A stretch of 64,000 nt of DNA from NCBI GenBank assembly GCA_963677325.2, contig CAXXGM010000007.1, positions 248,001 through 312,000 of the forward strand, given 5' to 3'. Shown piece by piece: positions 43,601 through 51,026 of the stretch. The notes beneath the pieces are model-generated. The model was given only the letters and a program-made list of their open reading frames with translations. It was not told the DNA's origin and searched no databases. The position numbers and the translations under genes are program-made. Every line of letters starts with the position of its first letter. The stretch's first letter is position 1. Source of the DNA: G963677325 sp963677325. Lineage in GTDB: Bacteria > Bacteroidota > Bacteroidia > Bacteroidales > Prolixibacteraceae.

Positions 43601-43961
43601 GGCCCTGGGGGCTTTGGGACTGATCCTTGGTACGGTAGGTCTGGCGATCGTGCTGGCGCGCAGCATTCTTGAACGAAGGAAGGAGATTGCCATACTCCAG
43701 GCGCTGGGGTTCACGCAAAAGCACATTTGGAAGCTGTTAACCCGGGAATATATATCGCTTCTTTTATGGGGACTTGTTACAGGTTTTGTTTCTTCCGTCA
43801 TCGCGGTGTGGCCTAATCTGACCAGTGCGGGATCGGAGGTCTCTTTAGAATTTGTTCTGATGATTACCGCCTCCATATTCTTAAACGGCTTGTTCTGGAT
43901 TGCCCTGCTTTCATGGCTTTCCTTGAAACCCAAGGAGATACTGGACTCTTTGAAAAACTAA
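40632..43961 (+). CDS. ABC transporter permease, FtsX/MacB-type duplicated permease
   Basis: A 1109-residue integral-membrane protein. An N-terminal helix (LLVALGVAICTAVLTGALVIG) and a large periplasmic domain are followed by helices near residues 490-600 (FLGLSFFLLLSAVILISLLFLF and others). A second periplasmic domain precedes the C-terminal FtsX helices (YLSIFMALGALGLILGTVGLAIVLARSILERRKEIAILQALGF). It should work with the ATPase encoded upstream in export or lipoprotein handling. Residues about 840-875 (STNQQIDSTTARLHEEITSA, HHHIITSPYHPIIPAI) are low complexity and come from an intergenic-type repeat inserted in frame. Confidence 0.88.
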   Translation: MIKLIIKSFLYYFKANLLVALGVAICTAVLTGALVIGDSVRYSLEQSTFYRLGNTTHLVSATDRFFREELAGDLAKAMKMDAAPVLLLEGMAVSEGGKDRVNKVQVSGVDTRFEKIAGSSFFSGIGQNEVIISSNLAERLNLKKGNLFLLRIKKASLIPLNAPFVSEAETSVSFRAVVKEVAGREHLGFFNLKNSQTAPYNVSLSLSGLNELMKFKGKANNILICAPQSKNTDIELGLQQSFTPEDAGLQVKDIPITGEKEIVSERVFMDEPIVKAFQQLPGSYRVLTYLVNAIRYRDKITPYSFAAALEKEELEDDQILLNTWTANDLGAGVEDTIRLKYYAIGPLRQMEERESVFFVKKIVPMQGIYGDRELMPYLPGLADAKSCKEWEAGVPINLDAIRDKDEAYWNQFKGTPKVFISMAKAQKIWANRFGNYTAIRISKDHFTDQEYRKLFSASVKPSGLGVMVTSVREDGLNAARNGVDFSQLFLGLSFFLLLSAVILISLLFLFNLENRQTQTGTLSILGFTRKQLSRMLLWEGAIISMAGALLGLMLTVVYTRLIFNALNTLWWAVVRTSVLELKINPSTLLTGLIITVVISLLAIFLSVNRSFRKQAVELQRQQDKPLKPFLVKLKIGVMIFSLNISVFIAGLQIIMHEKANPALFFISGIFVLIGLMLLADLYFRKNRGELNPQFSSKAFIRRNSSRNLGRSITVVILFAIGTFLVISTGANRKDIFSTASKKSNGTGGFLYFAETTVPVLYDLNDKERRVREGFEQEFTAVQFSRMSGDDASCLNLNKISNPAVLGVNPQYLEGRFSFDSKISGLSSSDPWKALASPLSSSTNQQIDSTTARLHEEITSAHHHIITSPYHPIIPAIADQTVIQWSLGKKTGDTLYYRNEKGDTLGLKLIAGLSPSIFQGYVLISSDDFLRNYPSSSGSNVFLIDGPIEKSKQIGEELSTTFRDYGWEMTTTAERLNEFNSVTNTYLSIFMALGALGLILGTVGLAIVLARSILERRKEIAILQALGFTQKHIWKLLTREYISLLLWGLVTGFVSSVIAVWPNLTSAGSEVSLEFVLMITASIFLNGLFWIALLSWLSLKPKEILDSLKN
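43151..43255 (+). repeat. CACATC-type intergenic repeat inside the permease coding sequence
   Basis: TAATCAGCAAATCGACAGCA, CACATCAGCACATCATCACA and TCACATCACCCTATCATCCC are the complement-type words of the field at 39645-39705. The insert keeps the frame and no stop occurs. It encodes the His/Thr/Ser/Pro-rich loop in the second periplasmic domain. Confidence 0.7.
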
Positions 43962-43989
43962 GTTTTCAAATCAGTTTTGAAATAAATCC

Positions 43990-45423
43990 TTAATAACTTA
44001 CGAAAATAAATCCTTTTATTTTGGTGTTGGTACCGCCTAATTGAAGAACGTAATAATAGACGCCCGTTGGGACTAACTTAAGGCTACTCACTGTACTCTG
44101 CATTTTTCCGTCCCAGTCATTTTTGTAGTCTGAACTCTGGTAAACAAGCTGGCCGGAACGGGTGTAAACATACAGACGGGATTGCGGATAGTTTTCAAGG
44201 CCTTTAAATGACAGGTAATCGTTCTGCCCATCGCCATTTGGCGAGAATCCTTCACTTATACCCACCTGGATATCTTTAATGATAATGGTGACCACAGCCG
44301 AGTCGCACAGGTTAACGGCATCGCATATTTCATAAACAAACTGATCGCTTCCCGGCCCCCTCTGAGTCGGTGTATAGGTGATAGAGCCATCCGTATTTAT
44401 TTTTATAAACCCACGTGCAGGTGGTGTAATTACTCTTAGTGAGCCTGGGATCAGAGGAGCTGTGGATTGATCATTACTCAGAACATATACGGTAGTATCT
44501 TCTGTCCAGGAAGTTCTTGCATAATCAGGATTTGCTATTATCCTGTATTGTTCTATTGGGAATTTGAAAGTTTTAATGGCTTTGCAGCCAAAAGCATCCG
44601 TTATTTCAAGCGAATACATTCCTGCTCCAAGCAGGTGAGCTTCTGGTTTGTCGATCGGGCCAACGATTTTTCCTTCCGTGGTAGACCACTTGTAACTCAA
44701 CCCTGTTCCGAGCGAAACAGAACCATCCACCATCATACTGCCGTCTTTTTCAGGCTGCCCGGAAGAGTAGATTTCGGGAGCCGGTTTAGGATTTACCTCT
44801 ATGCTGATGGTGTCTCTGGCCGATTTTCCTTCGCGGTTAGTCACTTTAAGGCTAACTCTGAACTTAGAGGGAAGAGTTCCTGTAAAGGAGGAGGAAATCA
44901 GAAATTCTGTCTTCGCATCATTTTTCTTTGTGATGCTGCCACCCTGATCAATAACTGTCCATTCATAGCTTATGATGTCATCTCCTGATCCGGAGGCATC
45001 CAGGACAGCCTGCTGACAATATCCTATGATGTTCATCCCGGTCAAAACCGCATGTACACCGGAAGGTATTACATTAATCATCCCTATTTTTACGTTATTG
45101 GTACACTGAAGCGCATCCCGGGCTGTTACTTTATAGAAATAGGTGCCGGGAAGAATCCATTCCACTTCTACGCTCGGCCCTGTACTGGTTCCTGTGAACC
45201 GGGCCGCAGATGAAGGACAATTGCCTGGCACTACAGCAAAATTCAGATTCGCATCATTGTAAAGTTCCCATTTGTAGGAGTCTCCCGGAACCTGGACTAC
45301 ATCCAATGTTGTTTTTGTACCTTGATACACGATGGTCTGGGCTTTAGCTGGCACCAAAGTCAACAATATTAGCAGTAATCCCGCCAATATAAGACGCATT
45401 ATGTACAAATACCTGAAAATCAT
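43990..45423 (-). CDS. Secreted PKD/Ig-domain protein with type-B T9SS C-terminal domain
   Basis: A 477-residue exported protein; the signal peptide runs to PAKAQ. PKD/Ig-like domains follow (LDASGSGDDIISYEWTVIDQ; PKPAPEIYSSGQPEKDGSMM), then a cadherin-like Bacterial-Ig domain (TEDTTVYVLSNDQ...ITYTPTQRGPGSDQFVYEICD). The C-terminal ~85 residues start GFSPNGDGQNDYLSFKGLE and end KIKGFIFVSY, the gliding-motility-associated (type B) sorting domain recognised by the type IX secretion system. It is the last gene of the surface-protein array. Probably surface exposed. Confidence 0.88.
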   Translation of the reverse strand: MIFRYLYIMRLILAGLLLILLTLVPAKAQTIVYQGTKTTLDVVQVPGDSYKWELYNDANLNFAVVPGNCPSSAARFTGTSTGPSVEVEWILPGTYFYKVTARDALQCTNNVKIGMINVIPSGVHAVLTGMNIIGYCQQAVLDASGSGDDIISYEWTVIDQGGSITKKNDAKTEFLISSSFTGTLPSKFRVSLKVTNREGKSARDTISIEVNPKPAPEIYSSGQPEKDGSMMVDGSVSLGTGLSYKWSTTEGKIVGPIDKPEAHLLGAGMYSLEITDAFGCKAIKTFKFPIEQYRIIANPDYARTSWTEDTTVYVLSNDQSTAPLIPGSLRVITPPARGFIKINTDGSITYTPTQRGPGSDQFVYEICDAVNLCDSAVVTIIIKDIQVGISEGFSPNGDGQNDYLSFKGLENYPQSRLYVYTRSGQLVYQSSDYKNDWDGKMQSTVSSLKLVPTGVYYYVLQLGGTNTKIKGFIFVSY

Positions 45424-45684
45424 TGTATATAGTTTATATCTATTTGTTCGTCTACTGCATGACGATTCTGTTTTTCCATTTTATTTTAATCACCACCACA
45501 GTATAATTTATACCGCGGATGGTTTAATAAATTTTCCCCTTTGCCACTGAGCATACTATGCTTCATGGTCCTTTCTGAGTATAACTTGACAGAAGGGGTG
45601 ATGCCAGGTTATAGAATAATTTCAGTATTTACAATTCATTAATCATCACTATTATTCATTTATGACTCATATCTTGCAAATAAC

Positions 45685-46019
45685 TTTATGTACCCATTAC
45701 AGAGTAAATCAACTGTTATCACTCATCACGGCAGTTGATCATCTATAAGTCGCACCTTACTCATCATTGCTCATAACTCATAACCTCCCTCATCATTTAT
45801 GTACCATTAAAGAGCCACTCAAATGCTATCACTCATCACTGCAGTTAATCATTTATCCGTCACACATCACTCATCATTGTATAGCTCATTGCGCATCACA
45901 CATCGCTCATAACTCATAACTTCCCTCATCATTTATGTGCCACTGCGGGGCAGCTCAAACGTCTTCACTCGTCATTATAGCAAATCAGTTATCATTCATT
46001 CATGTCTCATCATTGATCG
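45685..46019. repeat. Imperfect tandem repeat, three units of ~85-136 bp
   Basis: TTTATGTACC...ATCACTCATCAC...CAGTTGATCAT...CTCATAACTCATAACCTCCC begins at 45685 and restarts at 45796 and 45932 (TTTATGTGCCAC), with unit lengths of about 111, 136 and 88 bp. CTCATAACTCATAAC and CATCACTCATC words recur inside. It fills the gene-free stretch 45424-46175 together with no recognisable ORF. Confidence 0.7.
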
Positions 46020-46175
46020 TAGCTTTTCCTGATTATTAAAGTATTAATCGTCTTATTTGTTTACTATGTCTTGTATTATCTCTCCAGTCCTTTTTCTGAC
46101 CGGGCCTGAGCCCGATCAGAAAAGAGATAGGGGATCATCAAAAAGCAATTACTCTAAACCATTCAATCAAACATG

Positions 46176-47216
46176 TTACGGAGTCACAAAAACACCGGGT
46201 GCTACAGCTGTAACTGTAGGACGAGCTGTTAACGTTTGTGTAGATGTATCTTCAAAATCTGTTTGAATAGCACAATCTGTATTAACTACATCTTTTCCGC
46301 CAGCTGCATTTGTACCGTTAACGGCAAGTGTAACAGGCTCATCAACCAAAGTTTCGTATGTCCCGTTAGCTATTGTTAACTTCACGTATAACGAAACTCC
46401 CGTTGAAGTATTAGTTACAGAGGGATCAACAGTAATAGCCGCGGAAGGACTATAGACTCCTGCAGTTAAAGTTGTTCCGATTGCAGGAGTGGCCATAGCA
46501 GCATCCGTATACAAATCAAGGGCCGTAATGCTTTGACCTGTCTGTAAACCTGAAATCTTGAAAGATGGAGTATAACCGCCCGTAAAGTTCGCGGCAACAA
46601 CCTCGAAGTACATCACGTTAGTGCCGTAATCGGTTATAATGGCCCCTCCGCTGTATCTTGCCCCGGCAATATTGGAAACACAGAAAGAATAGGGTGCGGC
46701 ATAGGCGAGTGGCGCTTTTGTTTGATCCATGTTTTTAATGTCAACTGTAAACCCATTGATTGGCTTAATCTGGTAGACTTTTAAGTTATTGGCACAATTT
46801 GTGCCGGTAGCATCATTCTGCACAACCACAAATGTTGGGGATGCATCGGTTGTCCCGGTTAATACAGCATCACCCCACGTTATGTTTACCGTACTTGCAT
46901 TTGTAGGGCCACCGGCAATGCCATAATTAGCACTGGCAGCGATAAGTTCTGCACCAACATTCAGTTTTGTGCTTAAATTGTTTGCAGCAACCCCAGCTGT
47001 GGTTGTAATAAAATTGAAGTCTTTCGTAGCCCACCAGGTGAAATTTCCATTTGCAGGAACCACTGTGGCTGCATAATCATAAGGAACTCCAGCCATTGGA
47101 GTTAAAGGACCCGGAGTACAGCTTAACGGCAGGGGGTCTGATCCTTTTTTCATTTGTCCGAATACCATTGACGTGCTGAATAACACGATTGCGAGAATAA
47201 AAAATTGCTTTTTCAT
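46176..47216 (-). CDS. Secreted protein of unknown function in the surface array
   Basis: A 346-residue exported protein with a clear signal peptide (MKKQFFILAIVLFSTSMVFG). The mature part is rich in Thr, Ala, Val and Asn, beta-type, with strands such as NFTWWATKDF, ASTVNITWGDAVLTGT and VYQIKPINGFTVDI. No T9SS C-terminal domain; it ends TAVAPGVFVTP. Probably secreted to the periplasm or surface with the neighbouring proteins. No family recognised. Confidence 0.72.
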   Translation of the reverse strand: MKKQFFILAIVLFSTSMVFGQMKKGSDPLPLSCTPGPLTPMAGVPYDYAATVVPANGNFTWWATKDFNFITTTAGVAANNLSTKLNVGAELIAASANYGIAGGPTNASTVNITWGDAVLTGTTDASPTFVVVQNDATGTNCANNLKVYQIKPINGFTVDIKNMDQTKAPLAYAAPYSFCVSNIAGARYSGGAIITDYGTNVMYFEVVAANFTGGYTPSFKISGLQTGQSITALDLYTDAAMATPAIGTTLTAGVYSPSAAITVDPSVTNTSTGVSLYVKLTIANGTYETLVDEPVTLAVNGTNAAGGKDVVNTDCAIQTDFEDTSTQTLTARPTVTAVAPGVFVTP

Positions 47217-47343
47217 GATTTTAAAGATTGAATTGTTATAAAATAATTTGATATTGACTTACATTGATTTGATAATTATTATTGTTTTAGCAGGATTTAA
47301 GGCCATTGTAGTGCAACTTATTTCCTGACTTAGACTTACGGCT

Positions 47344-47538
47344 TCAGGATCTTCCCGGTGGACTCTTCCCGCTGATCTTATTCACAAATTTTTTCGTCAC
47401 AACCGGATTTATTTTCCTTTTAGGAAATGTTTGTTTTTGTAAAACTGAATCTTCATCTAAGCTTTTCCTTAATTGACTTAAAGTCTTTGTTCCCATCATT
47501 TGCTGTATTTTCATTTCTGTATTTTTAAAATAATTCAT
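47344..47538 (-). CDS. Small basic protein coupled to the preceding secreted-protein gene
   Basis: A 64-residue frame (MNYFKNTEMKIQQMMGTKTL...) rich in Lys and Arg, without signal peptide. Its ATG overlaps the stop of the upstream gene (4 bases, 47535-47538), which favours real translation. No family recognised. Could be a chaperone-like or regulatory small protein of the array. Confidence 0.45.
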   Translation of the reverse strand: MNYFKNTEMKIQQMMGTKTLSQLRKSLDEDSVLQKQTFPKRKINPVVTKKFVNKISGKSPPGRS

Positions 47539-48278
47539 TCTATTTTTGGGCGCGGTTTTATTATAATTATTTGATTTCCAAGTTCAACTAAATGATTTCC
47601 ATTGCAGTCTTCGATCCAGTAAGTAATGGTGTGCTGAACATCATTGTAATCATTGCCATCTCCTGGAAGTAAAATCGGGTTGCCAAAGGATGATGGTTGA
47701 CCTGTACCATTAACGGGTGGAAGTGTCACTCTATGATGTGGGGCTGATGGATCAGTCGCAGGTAAGAAATCAATTCTCCATCCTATTTTCATAGGACAGC
47801 CCGGCCCGCCGTTATCCGTGAAATTTGTAAGATTAAGTCGGGTATCACCTTGTATAAAAGTATAATAGTCAGGTTGGTTATAATCAATCATCTTGGTTAC
47901 CGGATTGTAAATGACCGAGATAAGATTTCCTGCACATTCGGTAAGATGATCCGGCAGGGTTGGTAATTCAGAAACAAACACTTCTCCGGATCTTTTTGGC
48001 GCGTCACAACCATTTGCAGGGTGTTCCTGAACCTCCAGGATGTGAGGATTTGGAGTGGGGGTTGACCAGGTAATATCTATAGAATTGGATGTTTTTCCTG
48101 TCTGCTCAACTCCGTCAATCCACCAGGTATAAGTGGAGGATGGATTTGGCTCGACATTATAATGCTTAGTCGCTCCGATATATACGTGGTCCGGCATGGC
48201 TTGCTGGGCAGCAGCCATAAAGGCACTGAATAGTATTAATGCCAACAGGATTATATATCGTAAGCGTTTAAGCATCAT
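47535..48278 (-). CDS. Secreted PKD-like protein of the surface array
   Basis: A 247-residue exported protein with signal peptide (about 1-25, ending AAAQ). A PKD/Ig-like beta domain is suggested by HYNVEPNPSSTYTWWIDGVEQ and NSIDITWSTPTPNPHILEV, then GCPMKIGWRIDFLPATDPS and a strand-rich end. No sorting domain; ends IIIIKPRPKIE. Four Cys in pairs suggest disulfides, as in exported proteins. Confidence 0.75.
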   Translation of the reverse strand: MMLKRLRYIILLALILFSAFMAAAQQAMPDHVYIGATKHYNVEPNPSSTYTWWIDGVEQTGKTSNSIDITWSTPTPNPHILEVQEHPANGCDAPKRSGEVFVSELPTLPDHLTECAGNLISVIYNPVTKMIDYNQPDYYTFIQGDTRLNLTNFTDNGGPGCPMKIGWRIDFLPATDPSAPHHRVTLPPVNGTGQPSSFGNPILLPGDGNDYNDVQHTITYWIEDCNGNHLVELGNQIIIIKPRPKIE

Positions 48279-48425
48279 TTGTTATTACCCTCGTAAAGGG
48301 TTTAATTCAATGGTTTCTCGTTCTGAATTGCTGTCAGGGTCGTAATCGAATGACATTAGTAGTCACAACGGCTCCGGTCACATTCAGGTTAAAATGCAAG
48401 GCTTACTATTCAGTGGTACTTATAC

Positions 48426-48459
48426 CGGGAATCATCCTCCACTGATGGAATGATTCCCG
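48426..48459. terminator. Hairpin at the end of a small frame
   Basis: CGGGAATCAT (48426-48435) and ATGATTCCCG (48450-48459) are exact complements with a 14-base loop. No long T run follows on either strand, so terminator function is plausible rather than certain. Confidence 0.5.
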
Positions 48460-48674
48460 ATTATCCCTGGCGGTTTAACCACTCCTCCCTCGAAATAAGG
48501 AACATACATTGCTTCTGAAACACCCAATACAGCAGCTTTGCAGTAAATCCAATTGTGCAGATGGCCTTTTAACTTTACTGCAGTCTTAAGAATAGTGAAC
48601 CTTACTTTTTGTCTCCGGTGTTGATTCGGTAAACTCCAATACATAATTTGTTCTTTTAAGAGTGTAATATTCAT
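48432..48674 (-). CDS. Possible small protein between secreted-protein genes
   Basis: An 80-codon frame (MNITLLKEQIMYWSLPNQHR...) whose C-terminal half (KAAVLGVSEAMYVPYFEGGV, then VKPPGIIG) looks protein-like. No signal peptide or family. It sits where other small frames lie in the array (47344-47538, 50743-51018), but codon evidence is weak and its end is inside a hairpin. Confidence 0.3.
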   Translation of the reverse strand: MNITLLKEQIMYWSLPNQHRRQKVRFTILKTAVKLKGHLHNWIYCKAAVLGVSEAMYVPYFEGGVVKPPGIIGNHSISGG

Positions 48675-48695
48675 ATGAACTGTATTTCAGTAGTT

Positions 48696-48730
48696 TAATA
48701 TGTTAAAATCGTATTTATTTTAACATATTA
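48696..48730. repeat. Perfect AT-rich hairpin with adjacent CCCTACTTT repeats
   Basis: TAATATGTTAAAAT (48696-48709) and its exact complement (48717-48730) form a 14-bp stem; CCCTACTTTCCTACTCCCTA-type direct repeats follow to about 48768. The remaining gene-free stretch to 48981 shows nothing else. Confidence 0.6.
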
Positions 48731-48981
48731 TTTCCCTACTTTCCTACTCCCTACTTTCCCTACTTTTATTGGGAGGGTTAATAACCTCTTGTGGTATTCA
48801 TCCAGAAAGATTACTTGTCATCGGTATCAGTTTTTATTTTGGTCTAACGTTTTGACAACATCTGCCTGAAAGATTGCCCAACACCGTCGATACACTGCTT
48901 GGCCACCTATAAGGCAGCAGGCAGTATATTGAGGAGGTGTAGGATTAACTTTTGCATTTATTATCCGGATTCACGTTCATC

Positions 48982-50724
48982 TTAATTATGCCAGATTGGT
49001 GACGTAGTTGGTAATGGATCAATTGTAATTACGGCACTTCCAGTCTGTGTTTGAGAACATGAAGTTCCGCTTGCATCCTGAACGCTTATTAAAGTGTAAG
49101 TAAAGGTTCCAGGAGTTGTTGCTGGAGCAGTTATCGTTACGCTGTTACCTGCAGTTGTAGTGACAGTCTGGTTTGTACCTCCGTTGATTGTATAGGTGAA
49201 GGTATAAGGTGCAGTACCATTGGCTCCTGTAAAGGTTATAACCGGTGCTGTTCCATTCTGACATACTGATGCGGTTCCGTCGATTGTTGCAGTCGGCAAC
49301 GGATTGACTGTGATTACGGCACTTCCAGTTTGTGTTTGAGAACATGAAGTTCCGCTTGCATCCTGAACGCTTATCAGAGTATAGGTAAAGGTTCCGGAAG
49401 CAGTTGTCGGAGCAGTTACCGTTACGCTGTTCCCTGCGGTTGTAGTGACAGTCTGGTTTGTACCTCCGTTGAGTGTATAGGTGAAGGTATAAGGTGCAGT
49501 ACCGTTAGCTCCTGTAAAGGTTATAACCGGTGCTGTTCCATTCTGACATACAGATGCTGTTCCGGCGATTGTTGCAGTCGGCAATGGATTGACTGTGATT
49601 ACGGCTGTCCCGGTCTGTGTCTGAGAACAAGCAGTTCCGCTTGCATCCTGAACGCTTATCAGAGTATAGGTAAAGGTTCCGGAAGCAGTTGTCGGAGCAG
49701 TTACCGTTACGCTGTTCCCTGCGGTTGTAGTGACAGTCTGGTTTGTACCTCCGTTGAGTGTATAGGTGAAGGTATAAGGTGCAGTACCGTTAGCTCCTGT
49801 AAAGGTTATAACCGGTGCTGTTCCATTCTGACATACAGATGCTGTTCCGGCGATTGTTGCAGTCGGCAATGGATTGACTGTGATTACGGCTGTCCCGGTC
49901 TGTGTCTGAGAACAAGCAGTTCCGCTTGCATCCTGAACGCTTATCAGGGTATAGGTAAAGGTTCCGGAAGCAGTTGTCGGAGCAGTTACCGTTACGCTGT
50001 TACCTGCAGTTGTAGTGACAGTTTGGTTTGTGCCTCCGTTGATTGTGTAAGTGAAGGTGTAAGGTGCAGTACCGTTAGCTCCGGTCAAGGTTATAACCGG
50101 TGCTGTTCCATTCTGACATACAGATGCTGTTCCGGCGATTGTTGCAGTCGGCAATGGATTTGCTGTAACATTTAATGTATTTGTTACAGAACATCCCAGT
50201 GATCCTGGTACATTTTCAGTAACTGCAACAGTAGAAGGCCCGCTCGAATTCCAGGTAACGGAAACAGAATTGGTGTTTTGTCCACTATTTATTGTTCCAT
50301 TTGGAGAAACCACCCAAGTGAAATTATTTCCGGAAGCAGGAGTACTGTAGGTATATGTTCCTTCAACACAAACCGGACTGGTTCCCGTAACATTAGGTGT
50401 AGGTAATTGGAGAACCGTTACTGCAACTGATTGAGGAGGCCCGTCGCAATTACCATCGTTTCTGATTACAGTCAAGATATATGGTCCACCGGGTGTGGTC
50501 CAGTTGACATTGATAGAATTTGTTCCGATTCCTGAAGTTATTGAACCGCCACCGGATAGTGTCCAATGGTAGGTAGAGCCTGCAGTTCCGGATGGGGGAT
50601 CAACATAATAAGGTTGTGTTCCAACGCATACTGTCTGCGTTGGATTCTGATTGAACTGTGCCCAAGCTCCCGATGTACTCATCATGAGTATCAGCATCAT
50701 CAGCCATTGAAGTTTTGTTTTCAT
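48982..50724 (-). CDS. Secreted repeat protein with four near-identical 95-residue Ig-like units
   Basis: A 580-residue exported protein: signal peptide (ending GAWAQ), two PKD/Ig-like domains (NFTWVVSPNGTINSGQNTNS), then four 95-residue units starting PLPTATIAGTASVCQNGTAP and ending GTAVITV. They resemble SprB-type/PKD-like domains of gliding adhesins. The protein stops at ITIDPLPTTSPIWHN, the start of a fifth unit, with no T9SS sorting domain. The same ending style closes the 2158-residue protein upstream. Probably a surface filament or matrix component. Confidence 0.85.
   Translation of the reverse strand: MKTKLQWLMMLILMMSTSGAWAQFNQNPTQTVCVGTQPYYVDPPSGTAGSTYHWTLSGGGSITSGIGTNSINVNWTTPGGPYILTVIRNDGNCDGPPQSVAVTVLQLPTPNVTGTSPVCVEGTYTYSTPASGNNFTWVVSPNGTINSGQNTNSVSVTWNSSGPSTVAVTENVPGSLGCSVTNTLNVTANPLPTATIAGTASVCQNGTAPVITLTGANGTAPYTFTYTINGGTNQTVTTTAGNSVTVTAPTTASGTFTYTLISVQDASGTACSQTQTGTAVITVNPLPTATIAGTASVCQNGTAPVITFTGANGTAPYTFTYTLNGGTNQTVTTTAGNSVTVTAPTTASGTFTYTLISVQDASGTACSQTQTGTAVITVNPLPTATIAGTASVCQNGTAPVITFTGANGTAPYTFTYTLNGGTNQTVTTTAGNSVTVTAPTTASGTFTYTLISVQDASGTSCSQTQTGSAVITVNPLPTATIDGTASVCQNGTAPVITFTGANGTAPYTFTYTINGGTNQTVTTTAGNSVTITAPATTPGTFTYTLISVQDASGTSCSQTQTGSAVITIDPLPTTSPIWHN
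49016..50157 (-). repeat. Four tandem 285-bp units in the coding sequence
   Basis: The unit boundary GGATTGACTGTGATTACGGC recurs at 49586 and 49871 (285-bp spacing), and variants at about 49301 and 49016. The two middle units are nearly identical at the DNA level, indicating recent duplication or gene conversion. Confidence 0.8.
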
Positions 50725-50742
50725 GTTTTGTTTATTAAGTAT

Positions 50743-51018
50743 TTATGTTTTAAGTTTCTTTATCATAATTGCACGATCAAAAGACTGCTTTTGTCGGAAT
50801 AGTGCATAATGCGATAGCTTGCGAACCTGGCAACCCGCAAAGGCCGGGAATTCCATCAGGCTGAGCCACCTTAATATTTGTAATCGTATCTTCATCGTTA
50901 GTTTTAGGGGCTTACTGGATATGAGGGATTTTCCTGCTAAAACCAGCAGTCGCTGATCCCTTCTTTTGAACTGAATTTGTGTTTCCATAGCTTTATGTAT
51001 TTCTTTAATTTTTTGCAT
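50743..51018 (-). CDS. Doubtful small frame between giant secreted-protein genes
   Basis: A 91-codon frame (MQKIKEIHKAMETQIQFKRR...) of basic composition, starting 8 bases after the stop of the 2158-residue gene. In another frame a more protein-like stretch is read, TNIKVAQPDGIPGLCGLPGS, but without a start. It might be a frame-disturbed small gene of the type seen elsewhere in the array. Confidence 0.25.
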   Translation of the reverse strand: MQKIKEIHKAMETQIQFKRRDQRLLVLAGKSLISSKPLKLTMKIRLQILRWLSLMEFPAFAGCQVRKLSHYALFRQKQSFDRAIMIKKLKT

Positions 51019-51026
51019 ATGTTTTG

